From Rhodobacter ferrooxidans (lineage in GTDB: Bacteria; Pseudomonadota; Alphaproteobacteria; Rhodobacterales; Rhodobacteraceae), in contig NZ_ACYY01000001.1 of NCBI RefSeq assembly GCF_000176015.1, forward strand, positions 186,001 to 250,000: a DNA stretch of 64,000 nucleotides. Direction: 5' to 3'. Positions within the stretch are counted from its first letter, which is position 1, and each line of letters begins with the position of its first letter. The notes under the pieces are model-generated. The model was not told where the DNA came from and searched no databases. It was given only the letters and a program-made list of their open reading frames with translations. Of this stretch, positions 1 through 7,405 are shown piece after piece. Position numbers and translations under genes: made by a program.

Positions 1-311
1 TACAGCATGTATTCGTCCATCCGCGCGTCGGTCTGCGCCATCCGCAGGTTGCCGACCACGGCAAACCCGGCGTTCAGCCCGGTTTCCGCCTCCAGCCCCT
101 TGTAGAAATCGACCGAGTATTTGTGGATGTGGGTGGTGGCATAACCCATGTTGAACAGCGGCAGCAGCCCCGCGGCGTGCCAGGTGGAACCCGAGGTCAG
201 CTCGTCGCGTTCCACCAGCATGGTGTCCCAACCGGCCTTGGCCAGATGGTAGGCAATGCCGGTGCCAACGGCGCCACCGCCGACCACCAGCGCTTTGACA
301 TGAGTTTTCAT
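1..311 (-). CDS. FAD-dependent oxidoreductase, sarcosine/dimethylglycine dehydrogenase-like (partial, N-terminus only)
   Basis: The reading frame starts at ATG 311 (GGGAG seven bases upstream) and runs off the left edge, leaving about 103 residues. The N-terminus has a Rossmann FAD-binding motif (VVGGGAVGTGIAYHLAKAG, residues 9-27) and an ERDELTSGSTWHAAGL stretch. That stretch is typical of DAO-type flavoproteins that demethylate glycine betaine derivatives (dimethylglycine or sarcosine dehydrogenases, often with a C-terminal GcvT-like folate domain). The C-terminal part is outside the window, so the substrate and the folate domain cannot be judged. It points away from hemE and is separated from it by a 305-base gap. 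Confidence 0.85.
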   Translation of the reverse strand, partial: MKTHVKALVVGGGAVGTGIAYHLAKAGWDTMLVERDELTSGSTWHAAGLLPLFNMGYATTHIHKYSVDFYKGLEAETGLNAGFAVVGNLRMAQTDARMDEYML

Positions 312-616
312 TGGGCGACTCCCGGATTGCGGATTTGCCCTCATAGATGCCCGAAAGCACCGCGCAGGGGCAAGGTGGCCCGACCATTGCCAGCCGAAAA
401 CGACATGCGACGGGATCAGTGTTCCATGGCGCTGACCGGTGCCGGGCCAGACAGCAACCGAAAGCTGGCAGGGCAAAGCCTGCCCCGCCGTCGCCCTGAC
501 CGCAGTTCCGCGTTTGAAGCGGCGGCAACAACCGCAGGCAACTGCCGGGTTTTCATCCGCCGGAAGCCTCTGCCCGATCAATCGGGCCTGCGACGTCCGG
601 TCCGGTCTTTGACCGC
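312..616. other. Intergenic gap between the flavoprotein gene and hemE
   Basis: About 305 bases with no convincing gene; the open frame crossing it is compositional. The only structure seen is a short hairpin at 467-484 (GGCAGG / CCTGCC, six-base loop) lying downstream of hemE. It could help end hemE transcription, but neither strand has a T-run. The ribosome-binding site of the flavoprotein gene is at the left end. Confidence 0.4.
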
Positions 617-1648
617 TTAGCGCAGACCGCGGACGACCTCGATCATCCGGGTCACGTTTTCCGGGTCGGCATCGGGGGTGATGCCGTGGCCAAGGTTGAA
701 GATATGCGGGCCGTTCTTGAAGGCCTTGACCACGCGGCGGGTGGCCTCGTCCAGTGCCGCGCCGCCGGTGACCATGTGGATCGGGTCCATGTTGCCCTGC
801 ACGCAACCATCAACCTGCACGTTTTCGGCGGCCCATTCCGGCGTCACCGAATTGTCCAGCGCCACGCAGTCGGCCCCGGTGGCCTTGGCGAAACCGATGT
901 AGCCATTGCCCGCCTCGCGCGGGAAGGCGATGATCGGCAGGCCGGGGTGGCGGGCTTTCAGTTCCGAAATGATGCGCTTGGTCGGCGCCACGGCGAAATC
1001 GGTGAAATCCTGACCCTTCAGGCTGCCGGCCCAGGAATCGAACAGCTTGATCACCTCGGCCCCGGCATCGACCTGCATCGACAGGTATTCGATGGTGGCA
1101 TCGGCGATGCGGTCCAGCAGCGCGGCGAAGGTGGCACGGTCCGCAGCCTTCAGCGCATGCGCCGCGGCCTGATCCTTCGACCCCCGACCGGCGATCATGT
1201 AGGTCGCCACCGTCCAGGGGTTGCCGGCAAAGCCGATCAGCGTGGTTTCCGTGGGCAATTCGCGGCGCAGGATGCGCACGGTTTCATAGATCGGCGCCAG
1301 GTGCTCGTGAATCGCATCCGCCGGTTTCAGCGCCTTCACCGCCTCCATCGTGGTGGTGGTGGACATCCGCGGGCCTTCGCCGGTTTCAAACCACAGGTCC
1401 GCCCCCAGCGCCTGCGGCAGCAGCAGGATGTCGGCAAACACGATGGCGGCATCGAAGCCATAGCGCCGGATCGGTTGCAGCGTCACCTCGGCGGCAAGTT
1501 CCGAATTGTAGCACAGCGACAGGAAATCCCCGGCCTGCGCCCGGGTGGCGCGGTATTCGGGCAGGAATCGGCCAGCCTGACGCATCATCCAGATCGGCGG
1601 GGTCGGCAGCGTTTCCCCGGCAAGGGCGCGCAGGATGGTCTTGGTCAT
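617..1648 (-). CDS. hemE: Uroporphyrinogen decarboxylase
   Basis: HemE removes four carboxyl groups from uroporphyrinogen III to give coproporphyrinogen III in cytosolic heme/tetrapyrrole synthesis. The 343-residue length is usual for the family. The N-terminus carries the diagnostic [17 protein letters not shown] signature (residues 17-33), which includes the substrate-binding arginines. A later GFAGNPWT stretch and the C-terminal NLGHGI...P are also family hallmarks. The start at 1648 is supported by AGGAGA about seven bases upstream. The gene is divergent from hemC across a 100-base shared control region. Together with hemC, hemF and hemN it makes this window rich in heme genes. Confidence 0.97.
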   Translation of the reverse strand: MTKTILRALAGETLPTPPIWMMRQAGRFLPEYRATRAQAGDFLSLCYNSELAAEVTLQPIRRYGFDAAIVFADILLLPQALGADLWFETGEGPRMSTTTTMEAVKALKPADAIHEHLAPIYETVRILRRELPTETTLIGFAGNPWTVATYMIAGRGSKDQAAAHALKAADRATFAALLDRIADATIEYLSMQVDAGAEVIKLFDSWAGSLKGQDFTDFAVAPTKRIISELKARHPGLPIIAFPREAGNGYIGFAKATGADCVALDNSVTPEWAAENVQVDGCVQGNMDPIHMVTGGAALDEATRRVVKAFKNGPHIFNLGHGITPDADPENVTRMIEVVRGLR

Positions 1649-1748
1649 GGCGGTCTCCTGGTGAATTGTCTCTCACTTGCGCGCCTGCGGCGGCTTGTCA
1701 ATACCGGGGGAGTTGTCAGGCGAAGATGACACATGTAAGTCATGGCAC
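1649..1748. promoter_or_regulatory. Divergent hemE/hemC promoter region
   Basis: This 100-base region separates the hemE and hemC starts. On the minus strand TTGACA (1701-1696) is a good -35 element for hemE, but no strong -10 follows at normal spacing. Two direct TTGTCA copies (1695 and 1713) lie 18 bases apart on the plus strand. ATGACACATG occurs twice (about 1726 and 1749), the second copy overlapping the hemC start. No FnrL box is visible. Element assignment is by eye. Confidence 0.4.
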
Positions 1749-2693
1749 ATGACACATGCATTGCCCTCCCCCGCCGCCCCCCTCAAGATCGGAACCCGCG
1801 GTTCGCCGCTTGCCCTGTGGCAGGCGCACGAGACCCGACGCAGCCTGATGGCGGCCTTCAGCCTGCCCGAAGCGGCGTTCGAGATCGTGGTGATCAAGGT
1901 CACCGGCGATCAGGTGCAGGACCGGGCGCTGAAGGAAATCGGCGGCAAGGGCCTGTTCACCCGCGAGATCGAGGATGCGCTGCTGGACGGCAGCATCGAC
2001 ATCGCCGTGCATTCGATGAAGGACATGCCGACGCTGCAACCCGAGGGGCTGCTGCTGGACTGCTATCTGCCGCGCGAGGATGTGCGGGATGCCTTCGTGT
2101 CGCCAACGGTGGCACGGTTGGCCGATCTGCCGCATGGGGCGACGGTTGGATCGTCGAGCCTGCGGCGGCGGGCGCAACTGGCGGCGCGGCGGCCCGACCT
2201 GAACCTGGTCGAGTTTCGCGGCAACGTGCAGACAAGGATGAAAAAGCTGGAAGACGGCGTGGCAGTGGCGACGTTTCTGGCAATGGCCGGGCTGAACCGG
2301 CTGGGCATGGCGCATGTGGCGCGCTCGGCCATCGAGGTCGAGGAAATGTTGCCCGCCGTGGCGCAGGGGGCCATCGGCATCGAACGCCGCACCGCCGACC
2401 CGCGAGCCGAGGCTTTGCTGGCCGGTATTCACCATGGCCCCACCGGCATCCGGCTGGCCTGCGAGCGGGCCTATCTGCAGGAACTCGACGGCTCCTGCGC
2501 CACGCCGATTGCCGGGATGTCGGTGCTGGAAGGCGACCGGATCTGGCTGCGCGGCGAGATATTGCGCCCGGATGGGTCGGAAGTGATTGCCGGCGAGATT
2601 CGCGCCGCCGCCAGTGATGCCGCCGAAGCCGGCCGCGATCTGGCCCGGCAGTTGCTGGGCCGCGCGCCGGAAGGCTTCTTTTCCTGGCGTTAA
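1749..2693 (+). CDS. hemC: Hydroxymethylbilane synthase (porphobilinogen deaminase)
   Basis: HemC polymerises four porphobilinogen molecules into hydroxymethylbilane, two steps before HemE. The protein is 314 residues from the chosen ATG at 1749. An upstream frame extension would add 24 residues before the conserved KIGTRGSPLALWQA N-terminus. The active-site loop VHSMKDMP, the RRRAQL region and the dipyrromethane-cofactor cysteine in DGSCATPI (about C250) are all present. It is transcribed away from hemE, and it converges on hemF with only 31 bases between the two stops. Confidence 0.96.
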   Translation: MTHALPSPAAPLKIGTRGSPLALWQAHETRRSLMAAFSLPEAAFEIVVIKVTGDQVQDRALKEIGGKGLFTREIEDALLDGSIDIAVHSMKDMPTLQPEGLLLDCYLPREDVRDAFVSPTVARLADLPHGATVGSSSLRRRAQLAARRPDLNLVEFRGNVQTRMKKLEDGVAVATFLAMAGLNRLGMAHVARSAIEVEEMLPAVAQGAIGIERRTADPRAEALLAGIHHGPTGIRLACERAYLQELDGSCATPIAGMSVLEGDRIWLRGEILRPDGSEVIAGEIRAAASDAAEAGRDLARQLLGRAPEGFFSWR

Positions 2694-2724
2694 GGCGATC
2701 AGCCGCCTGACCGCCCTGCCGCCG

Positions 2725-3588
2725 TTACGGCCATTTGGCGATCGGCGGCATGGTCATCAGCACGGCATTGGCATCGTGGCCGGTCTCCAGCCCGAATTTG
2801 GTGCCGCGGTCATAAACGAGGTTGTATTCGGCATAAAGCCCGCGGTGCACCAGTTGCGCCTCGCGGTCGGCCTCGGTCCAGGGCGTGCCAAGGCGACGCT
2901 CGGTGATCGGCAAGAAGGCGGGCAGGAAGGCGCGGCCAACGTCTTGGGTAAAGGCAAAATCCGCCTCCCAGTCGCCGGTGGCATGGTCGTCGAAGAAAAT
3001 GCCGCCAACGCCGCGGGCGCGGTTGCGGTGCGGCACATAGAAATACTCGTCAGCCCAGGCCTTGAAGCGGGGATAGTAGTCGGGCGCATGGGCGTCGCAG
3101 GCCTGCCGCAACACGCCGTGGAAAAACGCCGTGTCCTCGGGGTATTCGATGCAGGGGTTCAGATCGGAGCCACCGCCGAACCAGCAGGCACCGGGGGTCC
3201 AGAACATCCGCGTGTTCAGGTGCACGGCGGGCGCGTGCGGGTTCTGCATATGCGCGACAAGGCTGACGCCGCTGGCCCAGAACCGCGGGTCTTCGGCCAT
3301 GCCCGGCACGCCGCGCGCCGCCATCGCCTGCTGCGCCCGCGGTGCCAGCGTGCCATGCACTTCGGATACCGCGACGCCGATCTTTTCGAACACCCGGCCA
3401 TGCCGCATCACGCTCATCAGCCCGCCACCGCCATCGGGGCGGCTGGTGGGGGTCAACTCGAACCGGCCTGCCGGGGCGGGGCCGCCTTGGGCGGTTTCGA
3501 TGGCTTCAAAGGCCGTCACGATCTGGTCGCGCAGGTTGCGGAACCAGGCGGCGGCCCGGGTTTTGCGGGCATCGAATTCGTCGCTCAT
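2725..3588 (-). CDS. hemF: Oxygen-dependent coproporphyrinogen III oxidase
   Basis: HemF converts coproporphyrinogen III to protoporphyrinogen IX using O2. The protein is 287 residues from ATG 3588, chosen because GGGAGA lies just upstream; a six-residue extension to 3606 is less likely. Family features include GGGGLMSVM near residue 65, the HLNTRMF and WFGGGSDLNP stretches, and the C-terminal YNLVYDRGTKFGL motif. The window also holds the anaerobic counterpart hemN, so the organism can make heme with or without oxygen. The gene is convergent with hemC. Confidence 0.96.
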   Translation of the reverse strand: MSDEFDARKTRAAAWFRNLRDQIVTAFEAIETAQGGPAPAGRFELTPTSRPDGGGGLMSVMRHGRVFEKIGVAVSEVHGTLAPRAQQAMAARGVPGMAEDPRFWASGVSLVAHMQNPHAPAVHLNTRMFWTPGACWFGGGSDLNPCIEYPEDTAFFHGVLRQACDAHAPDYYPRFKAWADEYFYVPHRNRARGVGGIFFDDHATGDWEADFAFTQDVGRAFLPAFLPITERRLGTPWTEADREAQLVHRGLYAEYNLVYDRGTKFGLETGHDANAVLMTMPPIAKWP

Positions 3589-3701
3589 CGGGGTCTCCCT
3601 TGCCAATCCACCCTGCCTAGCAGCTTTGGCAAAACCCTGCCAGATTGCGATTGGGGGCGGGGACGGATTGCGCTAGACTGGCGGTAGCCCCCGGAGGCCA
3701 C

Positions 3702-4106
3702 ATGAAACGCACCCTCGCCCTGTGTCTGGTTCTGATCGCCTGTGGCACGCCGCAGGAAAACTGCATCGCCCGCAACACCCGCGATCTGCGCATCGTTGAC
3801 CGGCTGATTGCCGAGACCGAAACCAACCTGTCGCGCGGCTATGGCATGGAATCGGTGACGATCTCGCATCAGGTCTGGGTCGATTGCACGCCACGGCCGA
3901 TGCCACCGCCGCCCGACGGCACGCCACCGCCACCACCACCGCGAAGGATGTGTTGGGAAGACCGCGATGAAACCGTTCAGCGGCCAGTGGCGATTGATCT
4001 GGCGGCCGAACGGCGAAAGCTGGAGGGGCTGAAGGTCAAGCGCCGCGATCTGGCGCGGCAAGCAGCACCGGTGATCGCGCAATGTCAGGCGCAATATCCC
4101 GAATGA
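3702..4106 (+). CDS. Small predicted lipoprotein of unknown function
   Basis: This is a 134-residue protein starting at ATG 3702 with GGAGG five bases upstream. The N-terminus MKRTLALCLVLIACG is a lipoprotein signal with the lipobox LIAC, so the mature protein should begin at Cys14 and be membrane-anchored. The mature part has several cysteines, a proline-rich stretch (PPPDGTPPPPPP) near the middle, and a charged, probably helical C-terminal third (LAAERRKLEGLKVKRRDL). A possible promoter, TTGGGG-N16-CTAGAC, lies just upstream. I do not recognise the family. Its stop codon abuts the SDR stop on the other strand. Confidence 0.75.
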   Translation: MKRTLALCLVLIACGTPQENCIARNTRDLRIVDRLIAETETNLSRGYGMESVTISHQVWVDCTPRPMPPPPDGTPPPPPPRRMCWEDRDETVQRPVAIDLAAERRKLEGLKVKRRDLARQAAPVIAQCQAQYPE

Positions 4107-4916
4107 TCAGTGCGCCGGGGCGTTGACCGGGTCGATCAGGCTGCGGCCACCATCGACGGTGATGATCTGGCCGGTGATGAAGGCCGCGGCATCCGAGGCC
4201 AGGAACTGCACCGTTTCCACCAGCTCGTCCGGCCCGGCGATGCGGTGCAGCGGCGTGCCGTCGGTAATTGCGGCGCGGTAGCCGGGGTTTTCCTTCAACA
4301 GACCTTGCAGACTGGCGCTCATCACCGACCCAAAAGCCACGGCGTTGACCCGGATGCCCTTGCCCGCCAATGCCACGGCCAGTGAGCGGGTCATCTGGTC
4401 CAGTGCGGCACAGGCCACGGAATAGCCCAGCAACGCGCCCTGGGTATGATGGGCGGCAATCGACGACAGGTTGATGATCACGCCAATGTTGCGGCTTTCA
4501 TCCCCCGCCTTTTCCGCCTGCAGGATCATGCGCTTGGCGGTCATCTGCGACACCCGCAGGCTGGTGAGGAAGTTCTGCTGCAACAGCAGTTCCACCGCAT
4601 CATCCTCGGGGCACAGCGGGTCGGAGACCGCCATCTGGCGGCTGGCGTTCACCAGAATATCCACCCGGCCAAAGGCGTCCATGGTGGCGGACAGCAGGTT
4701 GGCGATGGTCAGTTTCTGCCGCAGATCGCCCGAGAACATCTGCACCGGGCCATCGGCGCGGGCTTCCTCGCCGACCTCGGCCTCCAGTCGCGCCTCGTCC
4801 ATGTCGACGAACATCACGTTGGCGCCCTTGTCGATGAAATGCCGGGCGATGGCCAGGCCGATGCCGTTGGCGGCCCCGGTGACGATGGCGGTTTTTCCGG
4901 CGATGGACAGCGACAT
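4107..4916 (-). CDS. SDR-family protein lacking the catalytic lysine
   Basis: This is a 269-residue Rossmann-fold short-chain dehydrogenase/reductase. The NAD(P)-binding motif TGAANGIG is at residues 13-20, VNAS at 89-92, the catalytic-serine region NLSS at 149-152, and the C-terminal GQIITVDGG is standard. The usual YxxxK is Y165-SVA-C169 here, so the catalytic lysine is a cysteine. It may be a non-catalytic binding protein or may work through another residue. ATG 4916 has GGAG upstream. It follows the rsmC-like gene by 26 bases, probably in the clpS operon. The substrate is unknown. Confidence 0.85.
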   Translation of the reverse strand: MSLSIAGKTAIVTGAANGIGLAIARHFIDKGANVMFVDMDEARLEAEVGEEARADGPVQMFSGDLRQKLTIANLLSATMDAFGRVDILVNASRQMAVSDPLCPEDDAVELLLQQNFLTSLRVSQMTAKRMILQAEKAGDESRNIGVIINLSSIAAHHTQGALLGYSVACAALDQMTRSLAVALAGKGIRVNAVAFGSVMSASLQGLLKENPGYRAAITDGTPLHRIAGPDELVETVQFLASDAAAFITGQIITVDGGRSLIDPVNAPAH

Positions 4917-4942
4917 GAAAGGCTCCGGTTCAGTGCGGGGGT

Positions 4943-5944
4943 TCAGTGCGGGGTGCGGCTGGGTTTGTTGGGGCGAGCGGCGCGGGTCAGCCGAAAGGCG
5001 TTGTCGCCGCCAATGACCTCGACCTCGCGGAACAGGGTGGCGAGGGGCCGATCATAAGGCAGGTGGCGGTTTGCCACCAGCCACAGTGTGCCATTAGGCG
5101 ACAACATGCGCGCGGCGGCCTCCAGGAAGGCCACGCCAAGCCCCGGGTCGGCGTCGCGCGTGGCGTGGAATGGCGGGTTGCAGACCACCGCATCGGCATA
5201 GCCGTCGGCGCGGTAGCTGGTGGCATCGGCCCAGTGAAAGCGGGCGCGCTCGTCGGTGATGTTGATCCGGGCACACTCCAGCGCCGCAGCCTCGGCCTCG
5301 ACCAGATCCAGCTTTTTCACGCCGCTGCGGGCAAGGATGGCCCGGGCCAGATAGCCCCAGCCGGCGCCCAGATCGACAGTGTAGCCGGGCATCCGGTCGG
5401 GCAAGGCCGCTGCCAGCAGCATCGAGCCGCGGTCGGGCGCATCGGCGGAAAACACGCCGGGCAGGGTCTGGAAGCCGCCGTCGATCAGGGTCGGCTTGGC
5501 GGCCCAATCCGCCAGCCCCGGCCCGGACGCGAAGGTGAAAACCTTGCCATGTGCCTTGGACAGCGGTTCCGAAACCGGCAAACGGGCTTTCAAATCGCGG
5601 TAGATCGCCTCGATCCCGTCGGTTTTCTGGCCATCGACGATCACCGGGCCACCGGGGGTCACCGAAGCCGCCGCCTCGGCCAGCAGTGCCCGGGCCTCGG
5701 CCTTGGCGCGCGGCAGGCAGACCAGCGCTGCCGCATGGCCGCTGCCGCCGGTCACGGCCATGCGGTAACCAAGGGCGGCAAAAGCGTCGTGGTCGGGCTT
5801 GAAGCCCTGCACCAGCAGTAGCCGGTCCTTGGGCAATACCGTCAGGTCATCCCCCGCACGGGGGCGATACACGGCGATGGTTCCGGTCTGCGGCAGCGAA
5901 ATCGCGCCGGTTTCCAGGGCATGGGTCAATCTGGCAGAGCGCAT
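4943..5944 (-). CDS. rsmC: Class I SAM-dependent methyltransferase, RsmC/RlmG-like
   Basis: This 333-residue protein probably methylates guanine N2 in ribosomal RNA. The C-terminal half has motif I DLGAGWGYLARAIL (about residue 192) and the N2-guanine methyltransferase motif NPPFH (about residue 259). The N-terminal half resembles the degenerate non-catalytic methyltransferase domain of RsmC/RlmG. Whether the target is 16S G1207 or a 23S site cannot be told from the sequence. The start at 5944 lacks a strong ribosome-binding site. The gene follows clpS by 78 bases that contain two tandem hairpins. A 13-base direct duplication spans its stop codon. Confidence 0.82.
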   Translation of the reverse strand: MRSARLTHALETGAISLPQTGTIAVYRPRAGDDLTVLPKDRLLLVQGFKPDHDAFAALGYRMAVTGGSGHAAALVCLPRAKAEARALLAEAAASVTPGGPVIVDGQKTDGIEAIYRDLKARLPVSEPLSKAHGKVFTFASGPGLADWAAKPTLIDGGFQTLPGVFSADAPDRGSMLLAAALPDRMPGYTVDLGAGWGYLARAILARSGVKKLDLVEAEAAALECARINITDERARFHWADATSYRADGYADAVVCNPPFHATRDADPGLGVAFLEAAARMLSPNGTLWLVANRHLPYDRPLATLFREVEVIGGDNAFRLTRAARPNKPSRTPH

Positions 5945-5965
5945 GGGCGACCGCGGGCGGTCTTG

Positions 5966-6030
5966 ATCCTTTTCCGTCTCGCTGACAGCGAGCTAATCCT
6001 TTTCCGTCTCGCTGAAAGCGAGCTAATCCT
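5966..6030. repeat. Tandem 30-bp repeat with two hairpins at the clpS 3' end
   Basis: The last ten codons' worth of clpS, including its TAG stop, is followed by a near-perfect 30-bp copy of itself. Each unit holds a perfect hairpin: CTCGCTGACAGCGAG at 5978-5992 and CTCGCTGAAAGCGAG at 6008-6022 (six-base stems, three-base loops). The 6008 hairpin touches the clpS stop (6023-6025). They may act as an mRNA 3' stabiliser or attenuator between clpS and the rsmC-like gene; there is no U-run on the minus strand. Confidence 0.8.
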
Positions 6031-6343
6031 TTTCCATCGTGCATTGCAGCGGGTGCTGGTGCCGGCGGGCGAAATCCATCACCTGCGCCACCTTGGTTTC
6101 CGCCACCTCGAAGGAAAACACGCCGACCACCGCCAGCCCCTTCTTGTGCACCGTCAGCATGATCTCGAACGCCTGCGCGTGATTCAGCCCGAAGAACCGC
6201 TCAAGTATATGCACGACGAACTCCATCGGCGTGTAATCGTCGTTCAGCAGCAATACCTTGTAAAGCGGCGGCCGTTCAGTGCGGGTGTGGGTCTTGGTCA
6301 GCGTCGAGGCATCGCCTTCGGTGCCGCCCGGCTTGTCGGACAT
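6023..6343 (-). CDS. clpS: ATP-dependent Clp protease adaptor ClpS
   Basis: ClpS binds the ClpA N-domain and delivers N-degron substrates to ClpAP. The protein is 106 residues from ATG 6343 and 110 from ATG 6355. The frame also opens at a TTG at 6382 that has GGAG close by, so the start is uncertain. Signature residues are clear: the flexible N-terminal tail, [17 protein letters not shown], the HxxG-type stretch [17 protein letters not shown], and a C-terminal helix. A promoter with a perfect TATAAT lies about 85 bases upstream. It is probably the first gene of a clpS-rsmC-SDR operon. Confidence 0.93.
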   Translation of the reverse strand: MSDKPGGTEGDASTLTKTHTRTERPPLYKVLLLNDDYTPMEFVVHILERFFGLNHAQAFEIMLTVHKKGLAVVGVFSFEVAETKVAQVMDFARRHQHPLQCTMEKD

Positions 6344-6426
6344 CCGGCCAGACATCTGGAGGGGGCGAAGGGTCACGGGCAATGCTCCGGGTTGGCGGCA
6401 GATTCGCGATGGTTGCGCACCCCCCT

Positions 6427-6455
6427 ATTATAGCGCGTTCCGGCGCTGCTGAAAG
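6427..6455 (-). promoter_or_regulatory. Predicted clpS promoter
   Basis: On the minus strand CTTTCA (6455-6450) and a perfect TATAAT (6432-6427) are separated by exactly 17 bases. A consensus -10 is striking in this GC-rich sequence. The predicted start lies about 75 bases upstream of the clpS ATG. Confidence 0.6.
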
Positions 6456-6519
6456 GGGGCGGACCACAAGCCCGCGTTTTGCGCTTGAAAGCCCGTGGCG
6501 CTGTGGCAAAGCTGCCGGA

Positions 6520-7221
6520 ATGACCCATATCACCACCATCGGTTTTGACGCCGACGACACGCTTTGGCAGAACGAGGCGTTCTTCCAACTGACGCAAGAC
6601 CGCTTTGCGGCGCTGCTGGCCGATCATGCAGAGGCAAGCCATCTGCATGACCGCCTGCTGGCGGCCGAGCGGCGCAATCTGGGGCATTACGGCTTTGGCG
6701 TGAAGGGCTTCGTGCTGTCGATGATCGAGACGGCGATCGAGGTGACCGAAGGCCGGGTGCCCGCCCCGGTGATCGGCCAGATCATCGCCGCCGGGCGCGA
6801 CATGTTGCAGCATCCGATCGAACTGCTGCCGTTTGCCCGCGAGGCGGTGCAGGCGCTGGCGGGTGATTTCCGGGTGGTGCTGATCACCAAGGGCGATCTG
6901 CTGGATCAGGAACGCAAGCTGGCGCAATCGGGACTGGGCGATCTGTTCCACGCGGTCGAGATCGTGTCCGACAAGACCGCGGCGGTCTATGCCACGTTGT
7001 TTGCCCGCCATGGCGATGGGGCGGCGCGGGCGCTGATGGTCGGCAATTCGCTGAAATCCGACGTGCTGCCGATGATTGCGGCGGGCGGCTGGGGGGTGCA
7101 TGTGCCGCATGGCCTGACCTGGGCCTTGGAACACGCCGAGGTGCCGCAGAACGAGGCGCGGTTCCGCACGTTGGGCGATCTGTCGGAATTACCCGCCCTG
7201 GTTGCAGCGTTGCAGGCTTGA
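6520..7221 (+). CDS. HAD-superfamily hydrolase
   Basis: This is a 233-residue predicted phosphatase of the haloacid dehalogenase superfamily, starting at ATG 6520. Motif I FDADDTLW (nucleophile and acid/base aspartates, about residues 9-16), motif II VLITKGD, motif III lysine in VSDKTAAVY and motif IV VGNSLKSDVLPMIAAGG are all present. A helical cap lies between motifs I and II. The substrate cannot be assigned. The gene is divergent from clpS, and the ribosome-binding site is weak. Confidence 0.88.
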   Translation: MTHITTIGFDADDTLWQNEAFFQLTQDRFAALLADHAEASHLHDRLLAAERRNLGHYGFGVKGFVLSMIETAIEVTEGRVPAPVIGQIIAAGRDMLQHPIELLPFAREAVQALAGDFRVVLITKGDLLDQERKLAQSGLGDLFHAVEIVSDKTAAVYATLFARHGDGAARALMVGNSLKSDVLPMIAAGGWGVHVPHGLTWALEHAEVPQNEARFRTLGDLSELPALVAALQA

Positions 7222-7405
7222 CCGCAGCATCTGGGGGCTTGGCCCGAGTCTGACCCCATATTTGCCAATGGCACTTTAGCACCACTGCCAAAGCCCTTGA
7301 ATTAAGGGGGTTTTCCAGATCAGGTGGCTGTGCTAGTTTTTCCGACAGAAGATAAGTTCCGAAACAATCGGGGCAGGACCGAGGCAGTAACAAGGGGCAA
7401 GCGAC

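Noticed and set aside
467-484. GGCAGG/CCTGCC hairpin as a hemE terminator
   Set aside because: Short stem, no T-run and 130 bases from the stop; kept only as a note in the gap entry.
123-620. 165-residue plus-strand open frame over the left flavoprotein gene and gap
   Set aside because: Antisense to a clear FAD-binding protein, Arg/Pro-rich with no motif or ribosome-binding site; typical high-GC shadow frame.
5961-6040. Possible CRISPR-like or short mobile repeat at the clpS end
   Set aside because: Only two full 30-bp units directly abutting with no spacers; simple tandem duplication explains it.
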